This document shows positions 1 to 12,148 of a stretch of DNA of 64,000 bases, piece after piece. This DNA is from Holothuria scabra. Lineage: Eukaryota; Echinodermata; Holothuroidea; Aspidochirotida; Holothuriidae. The notes below the pieces were generated by a model that had not been told where the DNA came from, searched no databases, and saw only the letters and a list, made by a program, of their open reading frames with translations. Numbering within the stretch: position 1 is the stretch's first letter; the number at the start of each line of letters is the position of its first letter. The translations under genes were made by a program, and so were the position numbers. The stretch lies in the NCBI GenBank assembly GCA_037179385.1, contig CM074187.1, positions 17,609,450 to 17,673,449 of the forward strand, in the 5' to 3' direction.

Positions 1-1535
1 CCTTTGCAATCCTATGAGAATGAACTTTTTTGAACTTCTGAACTATCTGGCTATTGGTGCATAGGCTACAACATTGAGCAGTGGACATGTCCTAGTAATC
101 TTAAACTTTCTCCCACTTTCTGAAATGTGTGGACTGGAGGCAGGGGGACGGGGGTTCTTGAGCCGTGGATCATGTAGACGTACACTGGCCACAGGGATGT
201 ACTAAGCAAGAAACTAGGATTATAGCATGGACTGGGAAGGGGTTTGAGGTTAATAAGTTCAAGTAAATGGTGATCATTAATTGATAAGGGAAATAATAAC
301 CAGTAACTCAGCTTGTAACCCATCAATCATCTTTTTCTGCTTTTTCTTTGGCCTCTGCATTCTAGATAGAAGCATGCAGTGACATGGCTGGAAGGACAAT
401 TCCTCAATGGTTTCTCCATCTCTGCAATATACAGTTTGAATACATTTATAGATTATCAAAATAGGCATTCATGTTTTTAATTACACAGCATTGTCAACAC
501 AGCACTTGTTTGAGAGTTCCAATTCTGGGAAAGAGTTTGACATGGCCAGGGAGATTTCCCAAATGCAAACTAGGCTGTAATACCTCTTACTGCATAGCAT
601 AAAACCTATACCCTTTACCATTCAAGTCATTCTTATCACTGTATGATATGTGTAGTCATTAATACTGTATCTTTCCTGAAGCTGAGTCATGCCCTCCTTA
701 CAACTTTATTGGTGGAACCTCTGTTGAGATTCAGATGTCTTACTGCGACTCTGAAATGTACAGTACTGTACTTAGGTTGAGTCACCTCAAGAAATAAAAA
801 AAATGGTAGTTGAAGTCAAGCAAAACAACACAAGTCTCTCCACACATTTAGTGACAACATTTCATTAAGTTACACAGTTGAATTACCAAAGCTTGTATCA
901 ACCACTCAGTTACAGTACTGGTCAACAATTAAGTCCCTAAATAGTAGATCAACATACTGTATCATTATTCTCTACTATGGAGACTTGAATTGAGTCAAAC
1001 AATTGTTTGAAGCAAGTCATTGATTCCAGTTGGCAGTTGCAACAAAACTTTGTCTCATGAATGCTACTTGAGTTTCTGTTAAAATACCATTCAAGTTATC
1101 AAACCAATATCCCTTCACACCCACCTCTAAAATAACTTCAAGGTAGCGCTTACCCTTCCTAAATACCCCCAAAAATAACAAGCTATAATCAGTGATCAGT
1201 AAATTGTAAATTTACGAGTGATATTGTAAGACAAAGGATAGAAACGTCAATGGTTGAGCTGTAAATACCTTACAGGCAATATAGCTTTAATTCACATCAC
1301 AACAACAATGTAATTAAATCCTGTGCCCCCATACCTACAGCATGTACATTATGTGGCTATGTGCTGGTATGCTCCATTAAGAAACACTTTCAAATAAATA
1401 CTGTAAGATGCAGTTATTCGCACAAATAAACACAAGTACAGGTATGGGTCCAGCAAACATGAACTGGTTACAGATGGGGGGTGCAGTGTTTATTACAGTA
1501 CATAGCTCATGACTGAGCATAACAAAAGATCTTAC
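1..1535. other. non-coding stretch, possible 3' flank of the minus-strand gene
   Basis: No frame here has recognisable protein character. The stretch is AT-rich and contains several short TACAGTACTGTA-like words. A minus-strand AATAAA (seen as TTTATT near 703) could serve as a poly(A) signal for the minus-strand gene ending at 1602, but that is inference. Nothing else is recognised. Confidence 0.5.
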
Positions 1536-1568
1536 CTTCCTCTGCTGGCAGCTGTAATAGATGACTTT
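1536..1568 (-). other. possible 33-bp microexon downstream of the stop codon
   Basis: On the minus strand a pyrimidine-rich acceptor (TTCCTAGGTTTCAG) precedes 33 bases, which are followed by a strong donor (GTAAGA). The 33 bases are 11 open codons reading KVIYYSCQQRK. It lies downstream of the TAA at 1602, so it could be an alternative or 3'-UTR exon, or chance. Transcript data would be needed to decide. Confidence 0.22.
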
Positions 1569-1601
1569 CTGAAACCTAGGAAGAATTTCCCTCATGTTCA
1601 G

Positions 1602-1729
1602 TTATTGGCTTGCTCCTGGTTGAACAATAATTGTGGGTTCTACCTTTGCTTGACTAAGTCTTAGCTCAATATGTGGAAGGTTTTCAATTGACACCCTCAC
1701 CCATTTAAATTGGTTGGCACGTCCATGAA
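1602..1729 (-). CDS. terminal coding exon of an unrecognised protein
   Basis: The exon starts after a good acceptor (minus strand TTGTATTTTCACAG). It carries two bases, then 41 codons, then TAA. The peptide begins HGRANQFKWVRVSIENLPHI and ends in VEPTIIVQPGASQ. Its mixed composition, with hydrophobic and charged residues alternating, looks like real coding sequence, and the other two frames hit stops at once. The entry phase (one base needed from the previous exon) matches the phase left by the candidate first exon at 6139-6208, so the two could join directly or through intervening exons I did not find. The intron between them holds a TIR element at 1825-2224 and a foldback element at 4609-5308. 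I do not recognise the family. The exon call is moderately supported and the function is unknown. Confidence 0.5.
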
Positions 1730-1824
1730 CTGTGAAAATACAATTTAAAAAATCTTTAAACATATACTGTACCACAAATTAGGTTACAGCTTACAGGATT
1801 TGATAATTACTTCAGGTCTTAGCT

Positions 1825-2224
1825 CAGGTCACACTGCAGCGATATCAGATCGGATTGTGCTTCCATTTTTGTGAGTTTTACTTAAAATATCTGCCATCTT
1901 TGATGTAAAAAAATAATTAATTTGTCAACCTGTGGAAATAGATAATATTTATCACAGGACTACGAAAATCAGAATTATGTTAATTATTTAAATGACGTCC
2001 CATCCGCACACAGCTTTTATTGGATACCCGTAGACCAATTAAAGTTGTTTGTCAATGTGACCTCACAAAATAATTAGTTTACATTTCATATTCATGGTCC
2101 TCCACACAAATCACCTAGTTAACACAGGATGGCAAAACAACAAAGGGTGGTGGAGATTTTAATCAAAACTCACAAAAATCAGATCGGAATCAGATCCGAT
2201 AGCACTGTACACTAGTGTGACCTG
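1825..2224. mobile_element. short nonautonomous DNA transposon with about 75-bp inverted ends
   Basis: The left end CAGGTCACACTGCAGCGATA is matched by the inverted right end CAGGTCACACTAGTGTACAG. Both ends go on to share ATCAGATCGG-type sequence and TTTTTGTGAGTTTT. A short direct repeat (CTTA) flanks the ends if the termini include GC(T/G) before CAGG. A TTA-type target would suit the PIF/Harbinger superfamily, but that assignment is tentative. No coding capacity is seen. It lies inside the putative intron of the minus-strand gene. Confidence 0.5.
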
Positions 2225-4608
2225 CGCCTTACTCTCAAAATGTCATTTCCATAATACAGTATATGTCAATTATATTTACTATACATATGAACTTCATGCC
2301 AAGCCTAGCAACCTCCCCATCCACTGCCAAAAATAAGAATTATTTCTTCCTTCATGCAGAAAGAGATAAAAGAAACACAGCCCTAGCCTGCAATCCGAAT
2401 TCCTGTATGCTACTGTACTGTGCATGTGCCATGTGCTGTACTGTACTGTACAATGTGCTTCATGTCCAACTAGTGATACGAGGCTAAAAATATGGGTAGG
2501 TTTAGGAGGACAAATGCTTGCCTTAAGGCCCTTGCAAAGAGCAGTTTGAAGGGTTTTAAAGGTCATTTATTTCTGTAAGTTGAAACATTGATCTGCAAAA
2601 GTGTTTTCTTTTTATATAAGAGACCAAGATCTTGACAATTTTCTACTTTTTACAGAAACAATAAAGGGTGCGGGGGGGGGGGGATTTTACCTGCCTTCTT
2701 TTGGAAGGAGGGGGAAACAAACCCTCCCTTTACCCCTCCCTTAATAGAAAATTTGGTAAGTGGTCACCGGGGGGGGGGTTGTAAAAGTCAAAAATTCAAG
2801 TATGCTCCCTGACAACTAATGATGGTCTCCTCGAGTCCTCTTAGATACTTTTGCTGTCACTCAACAATATTTATTTTTAAAAATAAAAACACTATAATAA
2901 CCACCTACAGTATACTGAACACTGACTCTGCCTTTAAATGTCTTGTTCAAAACTCTATGCTTCTTATTCAAAAAGAGATGGAAAATCTCCACAGAAAGCC
3001 CCCCTTTTCATGCATGGTGGCCTCTCTGGCACCATGAGTGTGTCTGGCAGTGCCCCTTACCACAGGCATAGATTTCTCTTTAACTTTGGGGGAAATGGTT
3101 TGAATTACAAAACACCAAGAAGATGTGCACGCAAAGCATAAAACCTGACCTGGGTGGGGTGCAGGGGGTTGGGGCTAAGGGCCATGCCTAGGGCCCCTGG
3201 TAGGGTACAGCGGTGAAGCCCTGGGCTGGTGCAGGTAAAGGGGACAAAGCATCTGGAAGCTCCTGGTTATTAACGCCTCAGAGGCCTCGGGAAGACAGCT
3301 TTATAGGGGTATTCTTGGGTATTTACTGTATATACATTTAGGAAGGACTCTTTTCAGCATAAAATTGAATAGGGCAGACACGTCTCCAGTCTGAGAAGCC
3401 AGCCAAGGATTAAACAAATCGTATGTGAACCGTCTCAAGAATTTCAAAGTATGAGAGACTACTGAGCTTAAAAGACAGAAACAACAATACTGTAGGGTTG
3501 ATTACTGGTCAATAACGGAGTGTGCCTGCAAGCCAGACAGTGCAATAAAAAAAGCAATCTGACTAAAAGTAAAACCAGAGCCAAAGGTTGTTTTCAAATT
3601 ACACGATATATACGTATACTGGTTTATGGTTGAAGGAAGGGGCAAAATTTACCAAAAACAAGTGGAATGCTGCATGGATAGCTTCCCATACTGAATCTTC
3701 TAAAAGCAATCCACCCCATATGAAGGCAAGCACATACAGTATATACTGTACAGTACAGCATATCATATGGTATCCAGTCAAAACGTCCCTGGACCTAAAC
3801 GTCCCTGCCTTTTTGTTACAGTAGCTACAGTACCAAAATGTCCACACTTTTTACCAAAACATTCCTGTACTGTACTACTATAGGAAGTCAAACTGTCCCC
3901 ACAGAGACTTTAGGCTTAAATTCAGAAATCAAAATTAAACTCTTAGTTGAAAACCTGAGGAAAATTTGAACACAAATTAAATAAAATGGAGAATACAAGG
4001 ATCGATCGCGAGAAAGTTAGGCAAGACTTATCTAATTTTAGGCCTGGACTAATGTTAGAACCTTCAGACCTTGGACTACTCATGTGGCCTACCTGTAGGC
4101 CTATATGAAGTTAGTGTTACAGTACAACAGGTGGTTGTGGAAGTTAGGCTACAACAAACACTTCAAATGGAATTTAACATACAAGAAAATATCCATTTCA
4201 TTCAAATACCAATAAAACTAAAACAATTGTTTGAACATCAGAATACTGCAAAGAAAGATATAACTTAGAATAGATAAAATTATGGGGAAATTTTGACCAA
4301 TAGCGGGGATGTTTTGGTATGGGACGATTTGGTCAGGGGATGTTTCAACTGGTAAGCATATAATTGTGCTACATGAGTCGGTCAATTACTAGGTGTTGTA
4401 TATCGTGTACGTGCCAAATGTTTTGCACCACATGACGAACAGACTCAAGATACTGGCCGACTCAAGATCAGTCACTAATTATACAGACACACACAAAAAA
4501 AAATGCACTGGGGGTCACACTCCCATTGGTCTGCATATGAACAGAACACTCAAATGAACATCTTTTAGAAGCCCTGAAGTTATAGTGTACATAGGCCTAG
4601 GTTAGGCT
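2225..4608. other. intronic or intergenic, mostly unrecognised
   Basis: No convincing exon was found. Two G-runs (about 2692 and 2771) flank a C- and G-rich stretch that resembles decayed transposon ends. Bases 2860-3000 match 36045-36175 at reduced identity, showing a dispersed repeat. Words built from TACAGTACTGTA cluster near 2410-2455 and 3735-3760. Confidence 0.5.
2860..3000 (+). repeat. dispersed repeat, relative at 36045-36175
   Basis: Both copies carry AAACACTAT, then a GACTG/CACTGAC stretch, then TTAAATGTC(T/C)TG(T/C)TCAAA, and then GAGATGGAAA. The order and spacing are the same in both. No termini were resolved. Confidence 0.45.
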
Positions 4609-5308
4609 GGTAGCCGATGGTTTTGCCTCCTTGCTAGTTCGCACCCAACCATTTAGCCCCCTAAATACCGGTTCGCCCCCAAGCGTTAACACGTTTTCCC
4701 CTAAGACCTGCCAGTTTGCCCCTAAGACCTACCAGTTCGGCCCTAAATTTTCTGAATCACGTAGGTCCCTTTCCAACAAGTGTATGTTTTAGAAAAAAAA
4801 ACGATTTCCATGAAGTGAAGTTAAGTTCTTATTTAATTCTCTTTCAGGATGAGATTGGGTTCATTTTTAAAAGGTAAAACAACTTGTTCATTTGTACTAG
4901 TTAGGCCTAACTCATAACCGTGTTACTGTTCGCTCCCTGTTCACTCCCCGTCAGTTCACTGCTTTAAGGTTAACATTGACCAGTTCTTCCATAGCTGTGG
5001 TAGAATCTGATTGTTTGGGGCTGTTGTCAAGCTTTGGTGGTTTGACTTTTGATTAGGGCTTGGACTTCAGGGCATCTTATGGGGCCTTCAAGTTGGCCCT
5101 CCTTTGCCCTTCAACCTGTTATGTTATGTTATGTTATGTTATGTTATGTTATGTTATGTCAAACTCAGAAGTATTTGAGGGCGAAACGACCTCCATATTG
5201 GGGGCAAAAGGACTTCCACTAGGGGGCAAACTGACAAGAGGGTGAAACGACCAGGGATGGAGAACTGGTTGAGGGCGGACTGGCAAGGGGGTGAAACAAT
5301 CAGCAACC
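4609..5308. mobile_element. foldback element with minisatellite-like arms and a hAT-like 8-bp flank
   Basis: The left arm begins GGTAGCCGATGGTTTTGCCT and the inverted right arm begins GGTTGCTGATTGTTTCACCC. Both arms continue through repeated GTTCGCCCCTAAGACC-like units, so most of each arm is a degenerate array of G- and C-rich words. The flanks GTTAGGCT and GTTAGACC match at 6 of 8 positions, consistent with an old 8-bp target duplication. The centre contains a pentanucleotide array at 5117-5159. There is no coding sequence. Confidence 0.5.
5117..5159 (+). repeat. pentanucleotide microsatellite (TGTTA)n, about 8 units
   Basis: TGTTA is repeated in a nearly perfect run inside the right half of the foldback element. 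Confidence 0.95.
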
Positions 5309-5572
5309 GTTAGACCTATACCACAATGTTAGGCCTATATTTTGTTTATTCTGTTGCCTTTTTTTTTGTAAATCTTCCCAATTAAGGAAGGGCGTGGAGG
5401 CAAAAATACTGTTCCCCAAAATTTTCATTGGAGTGGCCATTGACCCCTGCCCTCTCCGCCATTCCCCCTGGATGAAATCCCACTCCTAACATGAGTTTGC
5501 CCTGCTATGTTAGCCATCAATCTTGCACTCTTTCATCCGTGCATTGGGACTTGTTACTTCTTACAATCGGAG

Positions 5573-5725
5573 TCTAGACCTAGGCTAGGCTTGGTCCGCC
5601 AGGCCTAGCATATAGGCTGCCCCAACCATTGCCTAGGCCTAGTCTATGCCTAGGCTTAAAAATTAGGAATGAGTAGCCCTAGCCTAGGCCTAGCATGTAG
5701 TATAATAAGTCTATAGCCTAATCCT
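5573..5725. repeat. cluster of TAGGCCTA words
   Basis: CCTAGGCCTAG, TAGGCCTAG and related palindromic words recur many times in about 150 bases. Such clusters are a general feature of some echinoderm and lancelet genomes. No boundary or function can be given. Confidence 0.6.
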
Positions 5726-6138
5726 TGTTAGAACACTGACTTGGAAAAGTAGGCTAAAATTTTAGGCTGAATGAAGGTGACCGCCCCATCTTGTCTGGAC
5801 TAACTCACTATGAAATGGTTTTTGAACGTTTGCATCGCATTTGAACTGCTGGTAGGACCTATACTGTAACTTGTATGTGAAATTGTTCCTTGAGTCGGCC
5901 ATCCACATGCACCTAAATCGTTAGTCCTCAGTAAAATGACTAACAAGTAACATAGGGAGCAATTACGCGAGGACTAATCCTTGGCTTACTGAGGACCACC
6001 AAAGCGTATGGCATAATTGCACGTTCAAAATGTTCAACACTTTCTTATCGAACGACTCATGATAACATAATGTACGATGTTTCTCTTTAGGCTAACCTGT
6101 TAATTGCGGTAACAAGTAACGTTCAGCAAAGAGCTTAC

Positions 6139-6208
6139 CCAATCGAGAATGAGATCTGTTGTTGTTGTGCGAAATCATCATGAATTCATCGCTGGCTTGA
6201 TCATTCAT
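6139..6208 (-). CDS. candidate first coding exon of an unrecognised protein
   Basis: On the minus strand an ATG opens 23 codons (MNDQASDEFMMISHNNNR, then SHSRL) plus one base. They are followed by the consensus donor GTAAGC. The frame is also open for about 30 codons upstream of the ATG, back to a TGA, with plausible protein composition, so part of the real exon could lie upstream if an acceptor there is used. I saw no good acceptor, which is why this is called a first exon. The leftover base gives phase 1, which fits the terminal exon at 1602-1729. A direct join would make a protein of about 65 residues. The family is unknown. Confidence 0.42.
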
Positions 6209-7843
6209 GTACAGATGTAATAGGCTTGCAATGCGGTCGTTCACAGCTTTGCAGTTCAGCTGTTCTTTGCGAAAGTTCCTGTTTGTTGCATTTCATAGCT
6301 CACTCTCTCCATATATTCCACTGCTGTAAATTTCATCCTGACATGTTCGGTGTTGCAATTTTTGCAAATTCTTCCTCGTACAAGCACACAAGGAACAATA
6401 CACACGACGTCAGACATTCGACTGTCAATGTACAGTAGTGCAGTGTGATTACCGCAGCTTTACACTGTGAACAGTATTACTCCAACATTGCTAAGAGCTA
6501 GCTAATTCAAAGTTCTCAGACTGCACTGTTTTCTGTATCTATATGCTAACGTAGATACCAGTAATTGTACAGTATAAAAGGCTGCACACAAACAGTACGC
6601 TGTAAGTACACTGTATATGTGTACGTGTTTAGACCAATCACATTACATTACGTCAACGGGCGGAAGTTTGAGCCTGCCCACTTTTTCAACGTCACAAAAG
6701 TGTAAACGCCTGTGATTTAGACCTGGCCCTATATGTCTAAATATGTTTGGGGGGAAGCTAGACACCCTTTAACGCATAACGTTATCCTTACTTATTAGCA
6801 AATAAGTGTGTGTATACAAACAGAATCAACGATGATCGTTCGAAGGCAGTCTCAATGCACAATTAAAGTTACTAAATCACGAGCAACTAACAAATAGCCC
6901 CTAATAAAGCTAGGACTACACTAATTCTGCAAGTACCTAGCACAGTAATAGCTTAGTAAGAAACAGGGTGGTAATCTGTGTCACATACATGTATGATGAT
7001 TGAAAATGGAATAAGCTAGGCATGAGATTTTAAATTAATAATCACAAGTCACAGTTAGGAATTGATGGACTGATTGATAAACCAGGAGTTACTGTGCTTG
7101 TCGAAGAGCTCAATTTTTAATGGGCCATAGTAAAGTAAGTGTTGGGGGGTATTCTAAAACCTGTGATAACATCACGGCAGTGATGCATTGAATTTACCGT
7201 CATGGCTCACCATCATGTCACGTCCTGGAATCGGGTCCTGCTGTACTTTTTCAATGTTGTGTGTAAATTCTTAACATTAGGTGCACACTCATGGATCAGT
7301 TTAGACTGTAAATTAATCCATGGAACTTTACCTTAAATTTTGCTGTCACAGGCTCCATCAAACCAATAACTTGACGTCACATCACCAGGGTATAAATTTG
7401 TGGCCTAGATGCAAGGATAATATTTTATTTATAAACATAGGTCCCATTTAAACTCCTTTTCTGCACACTGTTAGATTTGCTGTGTCAGCATGCATTCGTT
7501 TTTAAAAGGCATTCTTAACGCACACAATACATTTCTCGGTGTATACTGTGTGGATCAAGGTAATAGACACAAATTTCGGCATGTTTGGAAAACAAACGCA
7601 CAAGTTGATTTTCCATTGCCAGTGTGTAAAAAATGTGAATGCATGCAAGTTTTGAAATCATTGTAAGCCAATGTGTTGTCAAAGTTATCATGGTACCGTC
7701 ACTGATTTTGGTCATCATCACAGATTTTAACCTTGGTCACATACGTCACATCACTGAGTCGTCACAGATTTCAGACGATCTCATTTAAATTTGCCACAAT
7801 AGCTTAGCCATATTTATGTTTTGCTTTCTACTTCATATTTCAG
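6209..7843. other. intergenic stretch between two divergent candidate genes
   Basis: This lies between the minus-strand first exon (6208) and the plus-strand exon at 7844, so a shared or divergent promoter region is possible. ACCAATCA near 6635 contains a CCAAT box. The rest is AT-rich. Weak inverted similarity around TGTGATGA words at about 7155 and 7735 was seen but not accepted as a transposon. Confidence 0.4.
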
Positions 7844-7917
7844 TCTTTTTGAAAGAAGGGCTAGAAAGGCATGATGGGATGGCAACCTCAGATGAGAATC
7901 CAGCAAGGACTTGTCTG
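7844..7917 (+). CDS. internal coding exon of an unrecognised protein
   Basis: A pyrimidine-rich acceptor (TTTCTACTTCATATTTCAG) and a perfect donor (GTAAGT) bound 74 bases. Only one frame is open. After two bases it encodes 24 residues, including FLKEGLERHDGMATSDEN, and ends on a codon boundary. The next strong acceptor downstream is at 8859, and in that phase it gives nine codons ending in TGA. No upstream exon was found. The splice signals are convincing but the peptide is short, so a non-coding RNA exon is also possible. The family is unknown. Confidence 0.4.
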
Positions 7918-8859
7918 GTAAGTTTTATTTTAAAGTTGGCGCAAAATGACAAATTACCTAGGACTTTGCTTCATTGACCATTTCCATACACTGTTATACT
8001 TCAAGAAGTGGTGGCAGTGTATACTGTAGCTGAGGGGATGTCTCTTCTTCACTTGATGCTGTTGATAGTATGACTCAGCTTAAGTTTTTTCACTGCTGTG
8101 ATGAATAATTCATTTATGAAGGTAAATGTTCAATCTTTGCCAATGATGCTGCAGGAGTCAGGTTTCGAGCAAACATCAGCTACCAAAGACTCGCTTTGCA
8201 TTTGAGCTAGTCGGTTTCAATTTGCAGGGTAGATAGCTAGAGAATTGGCTGAAAATTACCACAACAGTCACATGCAACCTTTTCAAAAAAATTTTAGGCT
8301 GAAAGGTGCAGTATGTTTCTGCAGATCATATAACAGACTTCCTAATGTGGGTCAATATCAGTTTCAATATGCTCGTTTAACTTGGATTCTCGACCATTCA
8401 AATTGCCAAGTCAAAAACACTGCAAAATTATATTTAAATTGTGATCTGTCAGTGATTTTTCTTTATTGTAATTTTTTTAGTTGAGTAAATTGCCAATACA
8501 GAAACCATCACTGCATTAAATTTGTGTTCATGATTATATGTTGCAATGTTTGGCTGAATGATGTATTAGTGTCCAAGAATGATGTCATGGCAAGGCTCCT
8601 GGTATCTCGGTGGTCAATGAGATCTTTTAAACAATAGATAATAATAGTTTTTGTTGAAGATCAAAGGGGTAGGGGGCATCTCTCTCTTTAGACCCCTCCA
8701 AGGAAAGTTGTAGGTTCTGGCAGTGAAATTACAGTACTGTAACACAGGAGTTTGAATTTTACATTATTCACAACTTGATGTGTACAGAAAGTAAACAAAG
8801 AGATACAATGAGGTTCAAGCATTTACTTCAGTTTTATTCTATTCTTTTTTTTCTTTCAG

Positions 8860-8886
8860 AACCCACAGACACAGGACCAAAGCTGA
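8860..8886 (+). CDS. possible terminal coding exon, eight codons plus stop
   Basis: A long pyrimidine tract (TTCTTTTTTTTCTTTCAG) ends at 8859. Continuing phase 0 from the exon at 7844-7917, the next codons read NPQTQDQS and then TGA. An alternative frame across this exon stays open to 8990, but it cannot be reached in phase from 7917. The 3' end of the transcript is not defined. Confidence 0.3.
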   Translation, partial: NPQTQDQS

Positions 8887-11800
8887 CACAGTCTGAACAA
8901 CACCTGTTGATTTATGCGGGTTTTCATCTGCAATGTCATTTGTCTCCTGCAGTCTGCATCATACGTCAAACAGATACAACAACAGTGTGAACTGGAGTAT
9001 TTGTAGGAAAACTGCAAAAAAAAATTCATCAGCGCTTGCAAAAAACTTGTTTGGTTACCCATATTTGCTTGAACTGACTTTTCCAACTGCAAAGACAGGC
9101 CTTGATAATGCTGTGATGTTAGGTAAATGAAATGAAGACATTCCTGGATGTGATTCTGTGGTAAATTATAAGGAAATTTATCACTGAAATCGCATAGATT
9201 CTCTTTGACTTGCTGTTTAAAAACTGTAATGTTAATCAGAATTGTAGTGGAAGTGTTTACCAGAGATTTTTATACCCTGTTACATGTTCCTTTCTTTGCA
9301 TGTTTTTTTTTTTCTTGCAAAATCAATGAGTTATTTCACCTCGAAGCCAAGGGATAAGGATTGATATTAGTAAAGGAATTCCAAAAGAAAATGTGGCTTT
9401 GCCTTCTACAGGATCAAGAAAAATGAAATGAGGTTTTTAAGCTTACAGTATTGTATTTTCCAACTTGTGGAGAGTATTTTCAAAAACAGTGTATTTTTAG
9501 CTCTTAGCTCAACCCACAAAGCGAGAGTAGAACTTACGTTATACTGTAGAGGGCAAAATGTCTGTCCCACTGAAAATGTCTGTCTCACTTTTCGAAAGGT
9601 TTCAGCCTCTGTAATTGCCAGTGGATTTTTTTGAAATTTTCTGTGCATGTGCCATTTTAGGATGGCAACAGATTTCCTTCCTAGCAACATGATAGACCGA
9701 AGAGAATTGGTACTGTTTGGCCATTTTGATAATTTTTTATGGTTTATTAGCCACAAGGCACGTCTGCAAGGCAAGTTCCCAATCAAGGCATTTTTATGGA
9801 TATAGGCCTGTTGTAACAGTTGCCTGTGTCCATGAGCTCACAATAACCGATTTTGAATTTAACACTTTTGTAGAAAGCACTATATAAATGGAATGTATTA
9901 ATACAGGAGGAGAATTTCGGTATTCCAGAAAACTAATAAACTTTTTCTTGTTAATCATTTGCATTGGTGAACTAGAAATCAAGAGCTGTGGTGCACATTG
10001 CTTGACCCCCAGTCACTCACGGAATATTTGTTTATTTATCTGATATGACAAACCAAGTTGCAGGTGTTCCACAGTTGTTGTTGCATCCTCATCCTACATG
10101 AATGAATACAGATTCCAGACATTATCAGACATTATTATATTATATTATTATAAGTGGTGGTGCAAGGATATCAAAAGTGTTTGGGGGGGGGGACAAAAGA
10201 GAATGTTTGGAGCATGAAAATTGAAATCTCAGGTTAAGTGTATTTAGTTTGGGAGATGATTGGGGCACAAATGTTTTAAGATGGGGGAGGAGCATGACTG
10301 CCCATGCCTCCGGCACCTCAAATTTTTCTTTCGCGTTGACCCGTCACCTCCATATACAGTATTGATTTAGGGTAGCAATACTAGGTGTTGATTCATTTAC
10401 TTCCATGAACATGAATTGTTACACCAACCTGGTGTAAAAAGGAAGCTGAAGTAGAGGGGGTACAAGGTTTGAGTAGTTGCTTACATGGGTGGGGTCTAAG
10501 GGAAGGGTTTTCCTGTTCACTTTGGAAATATTTGCTTTTGGAAGTGTGCTGGACCTAAGATACATTATGGTACTTCATATATGACACATTGTGAAGCATA
10601 TATAAATTACACATGACAGCGAATGGGGGAGGGGGGTCTGTGCCCCTTCCCTGCATGTGCAACTGTTATGTGATATCCAAATAAAACAACCCAGCCTGAG
10701 AACTGAAGAATAACCAGGCAAGTCCAACTAGCATCTACTACGTTCAACCCAAGAAGTTTTACCGTTTGTTATTATTCGCTATGGGCCCCTACGGGGTGTG
10801 GTGGGGTGGGGTGGGGTCTTGTGATTAAGGTCAAGATGGCTGAGTAATCAACGTGCCACCAAATACACAACTGAACTTGTCATAGAGATATATGATGGTT
10901 TATCTGCATTTAAAACTGTATTATTGTTGTCTATAGATCATTTGGACAGCGCCCTCTATTCAATTATCCTCTTATATCTTTGCCCCAGATGACATCTGTT
11001 TGAAAAAAGTATGCAAATCAAATGAAGAGGACTATCTTGATGATCCCATATCTGCAAAACCCAATTTTTGAGTCTACTTTGAACACAGGAGAAATGGTTT
11101 TGTTTTGTACACAAGTATATGGGAATGAGTCGGCCATTTTGTCTCATTAATCATTAATGTGCAACTTTTGAACGTGGGAATCATTCTTTTCACTAAATTT
11201 GATCAATTTTCTCCCAATTGGTCACAGTTTTGCGTAGTCCCCTTGATGTTGCCACGGAAGTCAAGATTTAAAGCCTTTTTTGGACTCTGTCCCATGGTCT
11301 AATATACACTGCTTTAAGTTTCAGTAGTATTCACGCAAGGTATGTGCAAACGTACCCCGCGGAGCGAAATGGGTCTTCTCAGCTCCTCAGCTTCCAAAAC
11401 CATCGTGAGTGTGGGTATTACAATGGCATACCAACTTTGTGGATGGCATGGGCTACTGCATGATTTAAACGGGAACAGATGTTGCCTCCTTGTGAGTACT
11501 CACTAACATCCGACCAGTCGCGAAGCCACATATTTCTTTGGTGGTCACTTTGGCAGGTGTTAGGGACATGACTGACCAAGGAATATACCTTACAGCCTGC
11601 TACGCAGGTAGGTGCAATCGTTGTTGTAATTCCGTCCAATTTACTATTGCTATTGTATGAAACCTAAGTATAATGAGGCTCTGATGTTGCGGTGTTAGTA
11701 GTACACACGTTTAGCAGTAAAAAGTTAATTGAAATTTAATATACATCACTTTGACAATAGAAAATTGCGAGGTTTGGCAATCAACGTTTTTAGCAGTTTT

Positions 11801-12088
11801 GGAGGATCGATTCAGCTGCATACTTCCTACCACCTGACCACGGTAGAATACTGCTATCTCTTATTCAGCCAAGGGTTTTAGATAGTCAACCGTCGCAATG
11901 TTTACTTTTGAAATATTGTTCAATATAAAAGATACGAAGATTCATGTGCATTACGGGATATTAGCCTTCCAGGAGATCCGTCATGGCTACCACAGTTTTT
12001 AGGGAAAAACTTCGGTTCCCAATTATGGTACCCGACCACTGGTTCATTACTCCTATTACCTGCTTCAATGAGCAGCAGATTTGATTAC
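8887..12088. other. mostly unrecognised sequence
   Basis: No gene was recognised. A TATTA-rich patch lies at 10135-10152. A G-run follows near 10182, with AAGTGGTGGTGCAAGGATAT to its left, which resembles the hAT-type ends at 49177 and 53111, but no right end was found. On the minus strand, 11418-11639 stays open and encodes a peptide with four cysteines and the stretch NMWLRDWSDVSEYSQGGN. It could be an exon of the gene starting at 13211, but its phase does not fit the candidate third exon. Confidence 0.4.
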
Positions 12089-12148
12089 CATTCTGGTAAA
12101 GTAGAAGCACAGTAACTTTGAGGTTCAAATAACAACTTATAACAAATC
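12089..12148 (-). CDS. candidate third exon of the secreted-protein gene
   Basis: The exon is bounded on the minus strand by a good acceptor (CCCCAGCACTTGTTTCAG) and a GTAATC donor. It has 60 bases: one base, then 19 codons reading ICYKLLFEPQSYCASTLPE, then two bases. The entry phase fits the exit phase of the exon at 12612-12669. Two cysteines are present. No next exon was found that continues the phase, so this may be chance or a decaying gene. Confidence 0.25.

Noticed and set aside
7151..7777. Possible TIR element with ACCTGTGATAAC and inverted AATCTGTGACGAC ends
   Set aside because: Only about a dozen bases match, the spacing varies and no flanking duplication is visible.
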